Below, piece by piece: positions 5,370 to 10,309 of a stretch of DNA of 10,309 nt. Each line of letters opens with the position of its first letter. Position 1 is the stretch's first letter. Source of the DNA: an uncultured Butyricicoccus sp. (GTDB taxonomy: Bacteria; Bacillota; Clostridia; Oscillospirales; Butyricicoccaceae). A program made the translations under genes and the position numbers. The stretch spans positions 1 to 10,309 of the forward strand of contig CAJUDU010000077.1 in assembly GCA_910584935.1 (NCBI GenBank), in the 5' to 3' direction. The notes beneath the pieces were generated by a model, which saw only the letters and a program-made list of their open reading frames with translations, had not been told where the DNA came from and searched no databases.

Positions 5370-6329
5370 TTATAATTTTTCCATGGTGCGGTAAAGAAGC
5401 TCGCAAGCCATTTCACGGGTAATGGGTTCATCGCTGCCGATGGTGTTGATGGTATCTGGCAATACTTCAGCTGCCGCCAGTACAGCACAGGCATCCTGTG
5501 CCCAAACCGGAGCAAAATCATCCTCAACCGCCGCTGCCTGCACTGCGTAAGCATCGCCCAGCACATTGCCCAGCAGCACACAGGCTTCCGCTAAGGTGAT
5601 TGGGTTCTGCCCTCGGATTTCACAGGCGCCGGAAGCGGTTTTATAACCGCTGACAATGCCATTTGCCGCCGCCGCGCTGATATAGGGTTTTACCCATTCG
5701 GAAAGCCCACTGTCATCCAGAAAATCGGTTTGGGCGGTCTGTTCTATGGGCAAATCTGCAAGGGTGGATACCATAGCGATAAATTCACTGCGTGTGACTT
5801 CCGCATTGGGATGGAAAAAATACGATGCGCCGATTTTTTCCCCGGTCATAATGCCTGCCTGTGACAGCTTTAATGCCGCATAATGCGCCGCGCTGGAACC
5901 CATATCAGAATAAGTCAGTTTCGCTTTGTTTTTGCTGACTTTGATTTTAATCTGCGCGGGTTTGGATTCGTTGCCAAATGTGTCAATCGCGGCATATGTG
6001 AATTTATCTGTGCCGGTTTTGCCTTCTTGTGGGGTATATTGCAGCATATCCCCATCAATTGAGGCTGTGCCGAACCGTGGCAAATCCATCAGCCGCAGCA
6101 GCACGGCATCCCCTTCCGGGTCTGTGGCAGTGAGTGGGATTTCAATCATAACACCTTCACAGGTTTCCCCTTCCGCAGGCTGTGCAGCCGGTGCGGCATT
6201 GCCTGCCACAGTGGGCACTGTGCTTTCTGTTCCCCAGAAAGCGGCTGCCGCTGGCAGGAATGTGGCAAACATTGCAATGAGACAAGCGCCCATAAGCCGT
6301 GTATACAAGGTCGGTGTTGGATGGTTCAT
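5370..6329 (-). CDS. Exported protein with Ig/cadherin-like domain and three SLH domains
   Basis: The 319-residue secreted protein is probably held on the cell surface. The N-terminus (MNHPTPTLYTRLMG, hydrophobic stretch, LPAAAA at 25-30) is a signal peptide. Residues about 40-131 form an Ig/cadherin-like domain: ATDPEGDAVLLRL, TASIDGDMLQYTP and GTDKFTYAAIDTFGNES are the classic strands of this bacterial Big/cadherin-type module. Three S-layer homology repeats follow, at about 139-186 (YSDMGSSAAHYAALKLSQAG ... EVTRSEFIAMV), 203-253 (FLDDSGLSEWVKPYISAAAANG ... PITLAEACVLL) and 271-317 (PVWAQDACAVLAAAEVL ... PITREMACELLYRTM). The third lacks a normal YSD-type opening and is divergent. SLH triplets bind cell-wall pyruvylated polymers. 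With only one extra domain, this is small for an SLH protein and may be structural. AAAGGAAG precedes the ATG. The stand-alone gene converges on the M56 gene. Confidence 0.9.
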   Translation of the reverse strand: MNHPTPTLYTRLMGACLIAMFATFLPAAAAFWGTESTVPTVAGNAAPAAQPAEGETCEGVMIEIPLTATDPEGDAVLLRLMDLPRFGTASIDGDMLQYTPQEGKTGTDKFTYAAIDTFGNESKPAQIKIKVSKNKAKLTYSDMGSSAAHYAALKLSQAGIMTGEKIGASYFFHPNAEVTRSEFIAMVSTLADLPIEQTAQTDFLDDSGLSEWVKPYISAAAANGIVSGYKTASGACEIRGQNPITLAEACVLLGNVLGDAYAVQAAAVEDDFAPVWAQDACAVLAAAEVLPDTINTIGSDEPITREMACELLYRTMEKL

Positions 6330-6470
6330 ACAGCATACTTCCTTTCAGTTTGGTATCTGTATTTTTGACCGTTGGCGGTGATTTATTCTAAATTCTCCGT
6401 GAATTTTTTCGCGTTTTTCGGAAAAGAGTGCTATAAATATTGTTTTCACTGCAAAATATGCAAATACCTC
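6330..6470. other. Divergent intergenic region, SLH gene / guaA
   Basis: About 140 bp of AT-rich DNA separate the SLH start from the guaA promoter. The minus-strand promoter of the SLH gene should lie here, but I could not assign a convincing -35/-10 pair. A short AT-rich inverted repeat (AAATTC / GAATTT near 6391-6406) followed by T residues is present. A minus-strand reading frame at 6388-6579 has no family resemblance and crosses the guaA leader, so I do not call it. Confidence 0.5.
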
Positions 6471-6499
6471 TTGCCGTTTGTATGAAAATATGACATAAT
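6471..6499 (+). promoter_or_regulatory. Extended -10 promoter of guaA
   Basis: TTGCCG (6471-6476), a 17-bp spacer and CATAAT (6494-6499), with TG one base before the -10 (extended -10), predict a start near 6506 and a leader of about 138 nt before guaA. Confidence 0.7.
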
Positions 6500-6520
6500 T
6501 GCTTTACCACAACTGAAGCT

Positions 6521-6600
6521 GTTATCCGCCCCTGCCGTGGCTGCTTTTTCTTTAGAACTGGATTATTTCCCTTATCCATCCATGCCGAGTGGGCGGTAAC
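6521..6600 (+). promoter_or_regulatory. Candidate structured 5' leader of guaA
   Basis: GTTATCCGCCC (6521-6531) pairs with GGGCGGTAAC (6591-6600) as a 10-bp stem with one bulged T. It encloses about 59 nt with an inner TGGAT / ATCCA hairpin (about 6559-6578) and a T-run (6545-6549). It lies wholly within the predicted 5' UTR and ends 43 nt before the start codon. I do not recognise it as the purine, PRPP, ZTP or guanidine riboswitch classes. It is a candidate cis-regulatory RNA only. Confidence 0.4.
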
Positions 6601-6643
6601 ATCTATGAACCAATGCTTTTTGAAGAAAGGATGAACCCTGAAA

Positions 6644-8188
6644 ATGCCGCATCATCAGCTTGTGCTTGTTTTGGATTTTGGCGGGCAGTATAATCAACTT
6701 ATTGCGCGCCGTGTCCGTGAACATCATGTTTACTGCGAAGTCAAACCATATCAAACATCTATAGAAGAAATACGTGCTATGCACCCAATTGGCATTATTT
6801 TTACCGGCGGACCAAACAGCGTTTATGACCCGCAGTCGCCGCATTGCGACCCCGCAATTTTTGAACTGGGTATTCCTGTGCTTGGTATCTGTTATGGTTG
6901 CCAGCTTATGGCACAGGCATTGGGCGGCGAAGTCATTGCCGCACAAGAAGATTCTGCCCGTGAATATGGGAAAACACATACTTTCTATCAAACAGACTGT
7001 AAGTTATTCCATAACCTGCCTGCTGAAGGTGTTTCTTGGATGAGCCATGGGGATTATATGGCAAACGTGCCGGATGGATTTTCTTTGGTTGGACATACCG
7101 CAATGTGTCCTAATGCTGCAATTGCGGATGAAAAGCGCGGATTTTATGGCGTGCAGTTCCATCCAGAGGTTAACCATACTGAAAATGGTTCCTTGATGTT
7201 AAAAAACTTCTTATATGAGGTTTGCCATGCCAAGGGCGACTGGACAATGGAAGATTATAAAAATTCCGCTATTCGGTCTATCCGCGAAAAGGTCGGGGAT
7301 GGAAAGGTTTTGCTTGCATTATCTGGCGGTGTGGATTCTTCTGTTGCTGCCGCGTTATTAGCGGAAGCGATTGGCAATCAATTGACTTGTGTGTTTGTTG
7401 ACCATGGTCTTATGCGTAAAAATGAAGGCGATGAGGTCGAAGCTGCCTTTGCAAAATGGGATATCCATTTTATCCGAGTGGATGCTGAAAAACGGTTCCT
7501 ATGCAAACTTGCTGGTATTTCTGACCCAGAAACCAAACGGAAAATCATTGGTGAAGAATTTATCCGTGTGTTTGAAGAAGAAGGCAAAAAAATCGGTACA
7601 GTTGATTATCTTGTGCAAGGAACAATTTATCCGGATGTAATTGAATCTGGCGCAGGGGATGCCGCTGTGATTAAAAGCCATCATAATGTTGGTGGATTGC
7701 CTGATTATGTTGATTTTAAGGAAATTATTGAACCTTTACGGTTGTTATTTAAGGATGAAGTTCGGGAACTTGGCAGAGAGCTTGATTTGCCGGAATATTT
7801 GGTAATGCGCCAGCCATTCCCAGGACCTGGTTTGGCAATCCGTGTCATTGGGGACATTACCCGGGAAAAGCTGGACATTCTACGGGAAGCTGATTTTATC
7901 TTCCGCGATGAAATTGCCAAAGCAAAATTGGAACATACAATGAATCAATATTTTGCTGTTCTGACCAATATGCGTTCGGTCGGCGTCATGGGTGATGGAC
8001 GGACTTATGATTATACCCTTGCACTCCGTTCCGTGACAACGACCGATTTTATGACCGCAGATTGGGCACGGATTCCATATGATGTGCTGGACCGCATATC
8101 AGTGCGGATTGTCAATGAGGTTGGGCATATTAACCGAATTGTATACGACATTACCAGCAAACCGCCTGCAACCATTGAGTGGGAGTAA
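6644..8188 (+). CDS. guaA: GMP synthase (glutamine-hydrolysing)
   Basis: GMP synthase converts XMP to GMP using ATP and glutamine-derived ammonia in the cytoplasm. The 514-residue protein is full length for the family. The N-terminal class I glutamine amidotransferase domain has GICYGCQLMA with nucleophile Cys83, and GVQFHPEVNHT with His173 and Glu175 completing the triad. The ATP-pyrophosphatase domain has the P-loop LSGGVDSSV (Ser227 to Ser233). The dimerisation domain has RQPFPGPGLAIRV, GDGRTYDYTLALRSV and the C-terminal KPPATIEWE that closes the XMP site. AAAGGA lies upstream of the ATG, 13 nt away, slightly long. No other purine genes adjoin it, so it is monocistronic. Its 3' end is a known integration target of genomic islands, and here an integrase module follows about 1.3 kb downstream. 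The reading frame is undamaged. Confidence 0.98.
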   Translation: MPHHQLVLVLDFGGQYNQLIARRVREHHVYCEVKPYQTSIEEIRAMHPIGIIFTGGPNSVYDPQSPHCDPAIFELGIPVLGICYGCQLMAQALGGEVIAAQEDSAREYGKTHTFYQTDCKLFHNLPAEGVSWMSHGDYMANVPDGFSLVGHTAMCPNAAIADEKRGFYGVQFHPEVNHTENGSLMLKNFLYEVCHAKGDWTMEDYKNSAIRSIREKVGDGKVLLALSGGVDSSVAAALLAEAIGNQLTCVFVDHGLMRKNEGDEVEAAFAKWDIHFIRVDAEKRFLCKLAGISDPETKRKIIGEEFIRVFEEEGKKIGTVDYLVQGTIYPDVIESGAGDAAVIKSHHNVGGLPDYVDFKEIIEPLRLLFKDEVRELGRELDLPEYLVMRQPFPGPGLAIRVIGDITREKLDILREADFIFRDEIAKAKLEHTMNQYFAVLTNMRSVGVMGDGRTYDYTLALRSVTTTDFMTADWARIPYDVLDRISVRIVNEVGHINRIVYDITSKPPATIEWE

Positions 8189-8364
8189 GCAAAAAGTGGA
8201 TATAAGGGCCCGCAAAGGCGCATAAACACTGGGTTTTTGATTTTCAAATCCCCCATTTGATAGCAGATTGATAGCACTCGTCAAATCCCGATTTATTGCG
8301 TTTGAAAAGAAAAATCGGGTGGCTTTCGAGTAGCCTGAAAATCCTCATCTTTTTATTCATAAGT
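8189..8364. other. Noncoding region after guaA, likely element junction
   Basis: I find no gene here. The stretch holds short direct repeats (TCAAATCCC at 8244-8252 and 8281-8289, TTGATAGCA at 8257-8265 and 8268-8276). It also holds an inverted repeat CCCGATTT / AAATCGGG (8287-8294 and 8312-8319) and a small hairpin GGCT...AGCC (8321-8335). These look like recombinase arm or core sites, or a structured 3' UTR. A left attachment site could lie between the guaA stop and about 8290, but the matching right copy is not in the window. Confidence 0.45.
8244..8289. repeat. Nested 9-bp direct repeats behind guaA
   Basis: The order is TCAAATCCC, TTGATAGCA, TTGATAGCA, TCAAATCCC. The inner pair is 11 bp apart start to start (about one helical turn), and the outer pair is 37 bp apart. 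An inverted repeat TCAAAT / ATTTGA (8244-8260) overlaps the left part. Helically phased short direct repeats are typical of arm-type sites bound by tyrosine integrases. That role is inferred. Confidence 0.55.
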
Positions 8365-8406
8365 AAAAGGTCTAACTGATTTTTGTTGATCAGTTAGACC
8401 TTTTTT
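8365..8406 (+). terminator. Strong rho-independent terminator
   Basis: AAAAGGTCTAACTGAT (8365-8380) pairs perfectly with ATCAGTTAGACCTTTT (8389-8404) as a 16-bp stem with an 8-nt loop, followed by further T residues. It would stop guaA transcripts or, in reverse, transcripts leaving the repressor gene. It may be host DNA or the end of the integrated element. Confidence 0.9.
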
Positions 8407-8481
8407 ATTTTGCTCTCATTTATCTGAATTTTCTGATTTTGTGCAACAACCGGCCTTTCCCGCGGCCTACAAGTGAGAGGG

Positions 8482-8970
8482 TTAGATCATCCCCTCCGGC
8501 GGCACCTTGGCGTGGATCTGGCTGCTGTCGTACTCCGGGTAGTGGTAACGCCAGCGGTCATAGTCCTCCTGGGAGATCTCTCCGGCCTCCAACTTGGCGG
8601 CCTGTTCCCGCCAGGTCCAGAGCATCTCGTGCAGCCGGGCGGCGTCCTTGTTTTTGCGGAAATCCACCTGCAAGGCAAGTTCACCGTCCTGCTCCGTGAC
8701 CTTCAGACCGTAGTTGTCCTCCAGGGTGAACAGGGTGTGCATCAGCCCCACATAGGAGTCTATATCCGGGACAGAAAGAGCATGGGGAGAGACATCCAGT
8801 ACCTGTGCCAGGGCAGCAGTCAGGTCCGCCTTAGGGGTTCTTGATCCTGTTTCGTACTGTGCTAGGCGCACATCGGCAGACTTCTCCGGGAAGCCCAGCG
8901 CCATACCAAGATATTTCTGTGTCATCCCCCGCAGGAGACGGAAAAAGTGAATCCGTTCGCCAATCGCCAT
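8482..8970 (-). CDS. XRE-family helix-turn-helix repressor of the element
   Basis: The 162-residue regulator has an N-terminal HTH_3 domain at about 3-65: GERIHFFRLLRGMTQKYLGMALGF, then RLAQYETGSRTPKADLTAALAQVLDVSPHAL, where the AQYETGSRTP segment is the recognition-helix signature. Residues 66-162 form a C-terminal region with an acidic helix (EQAAKLEAGEISQEDYDRWRYHYPEYDSSQ), common in regulators of Firmicutes integrative elements. The start at 8970 is chosen for the GGAG site just upstream. The in-frame ATG at 8985 has none. The gene is divergent from xis/int and shares a control region with repeated CTAAGC motifs, so it probably represses excision genes and itself. The protein ends abruptly in PPEGMI close to the presumed element edge, so a shortened tail is possible but unproven. 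Confidence 0.9.
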   Translation of the reverse strand: MAIGERIHFFRLLRGMTQKYLGMALGFPEKSADVRLAQYETGSRTPKADLTAALAQVLDVSPHALSVPDIDSYVGLMHTLFTLEDNYGLKVTEQDGELALQVDFRKNKDAARLHEMLWTWREQAAKLEAGEISQEDYDRWRYHYPEYDSSQIHAKVPPEGMI

Positions 8971-9005
8971 ACATCCAGCTCCCATCTATGGTTGTTCTTA
9001 TCTGA

Positions 9006-9034
9006 AACATAGCATATTTGTTTAAGGTTGTCAA
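9006..9034 (-). promoter_or_regulatory. Promoter of the XRE repressor
   Basis: On the minus strand there is a perfect -35 TTGACA (9029-9034), a 17-bp spacer and TATGTT (9006-9011). Transcription would start near 8999, about 30 nt before the repressor ATG. A CTAAGC operator half-site (9041-9046) abuts the upstream edge of the -35, suited to regulation by the repressor. Confidence 0.8.
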
Positions 9035-9040
9035 GATAAT

Positions 9041-9132
9041 CTAAGCAAATTTATTTAATAATATTTCTTCTAAAAGGCTTGAACTAAGCTTATATGTATA
9101 GTATTATAAGGATACTAAGCAGATAAGCTTAG
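9041..9132. promoter_or_regulatory. Repeated operator motif CTAAGC/GCTTAG
   Basis: The motif occurs at 9041-9046 (CTAAGC), 9084-9093 (CTAAGCTTAT), 9115-9120 (CTAAGC) and 9123-9132 (ATAAGCTTAG, the exact inverse of the 9084 copy). The last two make the perfect dyad CTAAGC-N6-GCTTAG. The copies lie beside the repressor -35, inside the spacer of the rightward promoter, and at its predicted start. This layout matches a phage-like switch, with binding by the XRE protein inferred. Confidence 0.7.
9079..9107 (+). promoter_or_regulatory. Rightward promoter for xis-int
   Basis: TTGAAC (9079-9084), a 17-bp spacer and TATTAT (9102-9107) predict transcription from about 9114, giving a leader of about 160 nt to xis. 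One CTAAGCTTAT operator lies in the spacer and the CTAAGC-N6-GCTTAG dyad lies over the start site. Confidence 0.75.
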
Positions 9133-9214
9133 ATAATATAGCGTATCAAATGGCCCGTCAGATTTTTGGTTGCGAAACCGAGAAAAAGTGGCGGATATAA
9201 GTAAGGAGGCATTT

Positions 9215-9364
9215 ATGAAACACAACACTTGCAGGCAGCAGTCACCAACAACAAAGAAAGGAAGGTATTTATCATGGCAAATCAGATTTTTATGCGTGTG
9301 GACGAAGTGGCCGAGGAGCTGGGGGTGTCCGTACCCTACGCCTATAAGCTCATCCGGCAGATGA
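9215..9364 (+). CDS. Possible 49-codon leader ORF overlapping xis
   Basis: An ATG at 9215 sits 6 nt after a near-perfect TAAGGAGG site (9202-9209). It opens 49 codons (MKHNTCRQQSPTTKKGRYL...) that overlap the first 30 codons of xis in another frame. The first part (about 18 codons, Lys/Gln/Thr-rich) is unique, and the overlapping part is Trp/Pro/Ser-rich and looks like an out-of-frame reading of xis. It resembles no family I know. The ribosome site is better than that of many real genes, so translation is likely, perhaps to tune xis expression. A functional peptide is doubtful. Confidence 0.35.
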   Translation: MKHNTCRQQSPTTKKGRYLSWQIRFLCVWTKWPRSWGCPYPTPISSSGR

Positions 9365-9477
9365 ACGAGGAACTGGCGAAAACCGGCTGTATCACTATCT
9401 CTGGCCGGATTGACCGTAAGTTCTTCCACGAGAAGTTCTACGGCACGAGAACCGAGACGGCGAGAAAGGGGGAGTAA
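9274..9477 (+). CDS. xis: Excisionase-like helix-turn-helix protein
   Basis: The 67-residue basic DNA-binding protein begins MANQIFMRVDEVAEELGVSVPYA. Residues about 8-30 form the winged-helix/MerR-type helix-turn-helix used by small excisionases (DEVAEELGVSVPYAYKLIRQMNEEL). A beta-wing follows, GRIDRKFFHEKFYG. Such proteins bend DNA at the attachment site and steer integrase toward excision. AAAGGAAGG lies just before the ATG at 9274. The gene ends 3 bp before int, so the two are co-translated. Codons are GC-rich like int and unlike guaA. A purely regulatory HTH role cannot be excluded, but position and size strongly favour excisionase. Confidence 0.85.
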   Translation: MANQIFMRVDEVAEELGVSVPYAYKLIRQMNEELAKTGCITISGRIDRKFFHEKFYGTRTETARKGE

Positions 9478-9480
9478 TTT

Positions 9481-10309
9481 ATGGCAGCGTTCAAGAACAA
9501 GGACAACGGCACTTGGTATGTGCAGTTCCGCTACACAGACTGGAAGGGTGAGCGCCAGCAGAAGCTCAAAAGGGGCTTTGCCACCAAGCGGGAGGCGCTG
9601 GAATGGGAACGGGAGTTCCTGATGGAGAAACAGGCCGATGTGAACATGACCTTTGAGAGCTTTGTTGCTCTCTATGAGAGGGACATTAAGCCCAAGTTGA
9701 AGCTCAACACCTGGCTCACCAAGGAGAGCATCATCAAAAAGAAGATCCTGCCCTATTTTGCCAAGCGGAAGCTGTCGGAGATCACAGCCAAGGACATCAT
9801 GCGCTGGCAGAACGAGATCCGGGAGATGCGGGACTGTCACGGAAAGCCCCTGTCGAAAACTTACTTGAAAACGGTTCACAATCAGCTCAGCGCCATTTTC
9901 AACCACGCAGCCCGATTTTACGGCCTGAATATCAACCCGGCCCGGCAGGCGGGCAACATGGGGGCAGAAGAACGGAAGGAGATGCTGTTCTGGACCCGGG
10001 AGGAGTACACTAAGTTTTCCGAGGCCATGATGGATAAGCCGCTGTCCTTCTACGCCTTTGAGGTGCTTTACTGGTGCGGCATCCGGGAGGGGGAGCTGCT
10101 GGCCCTGACCCCGGCGGACTTCGATTTTGAGAAGCGTACCCTCACCATCAACAAGTCGTACCAGCGGCTCAACAAGCAGGATGTCATTACCACCCCCAAG
10201 ACGCCCAAGAGCAATCGAGTGATCCAGATGCCGCAGTTCCTCTGTGATGAGTTGCAGGACTACCTCAAGCAGCTCTATGGAGTGGAGCCGGACAGTCGGA
10301 TGTTCCCCA
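9481..10309 (+). CDS. int: Tyrosine site-specific integrase, Tn916-like (cut by window end)
   Basis: The integrase catalyses insertion and excision of the element by strand exchange between attachment sites. The 276 visible codons (families are usually about 380-400) include an N-terminal arm-binding domain (about 1-55: GTWYVQFRYTDWKGERQQKLKRGFATKREALEWE) and a SAM-like core-binding domain (about 56-160, ending near NHAARFYGLNINPA). The start of the catalytic domain follows: LYWCGIREGELLAL with catalytic Arg202, and TTPKTPKSNRVIQMP with catalytic Lys at 240 or 243. The HxxR, H/W and Tyr motifs lie beyond the window. AGGGGGAG precedes the ATG. It is the second gene of the xis-int pair under the operator-studded rightward promoter. 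The frame is open to the window edge. Confidence 0.95.
   Translation, partial: MAAFKNKDNGTWYVQFRYTDWKGERQQKLKRGFATKREALEWEREFLMEKQADVNMTFESFVALYERDIKPKLKLNTWLTKESIIKKKILPYFAKRKLSEITAKDIMRWQNEIREMRDCHGKPLSKTYLKTVHNQLSAIFNHAARFYGLNINPARQAGNMGAEERKEMLFWTREEYTKFSEAMMDKPLSFYAFEVLYWCGIREGELLALTPADFDFEKRTLTINKSYQRLNKQDVITTPKTPKSNRVIQMPQFLCDELQDYLKQLYGVEPDSRMFP

Larger units (their letters stand above)
8190..10309. mobile_element. End of an integrative element inserted behind guaA (partial)
   Basis: A divergent XRE repressor plus excisionase and tyrosine integrase form a classic integration/excision module, placed directly after guaA. From about 8440 the base composition rises sharply and codons end mostly in G or C, unlike guaA and the genes to the left. 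The left boundary is uncertain, somewhere from 8190 to about 8440. The right part, with any cargo or conjugation genes, lies outside the window. Confidence 0.75.

Noticed and set aside
6388..6579. 63-codon minus-strand frame upstream of guaA
   Set aside because: It overlaps the guaA promoter and leader, has no recognisable domain, and lacks a convincing ribosome site. I treat the region as noncoding.
8365..8406. Inverted repeat as a possible insertion-sequence end
   Set aside because: The perfect stem with a T-tract is fully explained as a terminator. No transposase or target duplication is present.
9115..9906. 263-codon minus-strand frame opposite xis and int
   Set aside because: The long open frame arises from GC-rich codon bias of int on the other strand. 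Its Leu/His-rich sequence has no family match, and it would cross the operator region.

Overview
The window looks like a chromosomal segment of a low-to-moderate GC Gram-positive anaerobe, most likely a gut Clostridia (Oscillospiraceae/Ruminococcaceae-like). The reasons are strong AGGAGG-type ribosome binding sites, an ApbE / NusG-domain-II / Gx-transporter operon, an SLH-domain surface protein, a BlaI/M56 pair, and a Tn916-like integration module. The genus is not determinable by eye.

Left part (1-3464). A decayed MATE efflux gene lies on the plus strand and ends at a hairpin terminator. Facing it on the minus strand are rpsT (ribosomal protein S20) with its own promoter and terminator, then a compact run: ApbE flavin transferase lipoprotein, NusG-domain-II membrane protein, Gx-transporter / HepS-I-like membrane protein, and a small Asn/Asp/Gly/Thr-rich lipoprotein. 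The first three resemble the membrane parts of flavin-based extracytosolic electron transfer loci. The FMN-carrying acceptor protein and the NADH dehydrogenase are not in this window.

Middle (3600-6329). A BlaI-family repressor and an M56 (BlaR1-like) membrane metallopeptidase form a plus-strand operon. Its promoter carries two ACTAT-N4-ATAGT palindromes. The peptidase has no penicillin-binding sensor domain and instead ends in a short exported tail. A bidirectional terminator separates it from a convergent gene for an exported protein with one Ig/cadherin-like and three SLH domains.

Right part (6440-10309). guaA (GMP synthase) has an extended -10 promoter and a structured leader of about 140 nt. 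Downstream of guaA come a repeat-rich noncoding stretch, a strong terminator, and then DNA with clearly higher GC and G/C-ending codons. This holds a minus-strand XRE repressor, a divergent control region with repeated CTAAGC/GCTTAG operators, a plus-strand excisionase, and a tyrosine integrase cut by the window end. It reads as the end of an integrative element placed behind guaA, a known integration hotspot. Most of the element lies beyond the window.

I saw no CRISPR array, tRNA or rRNA.
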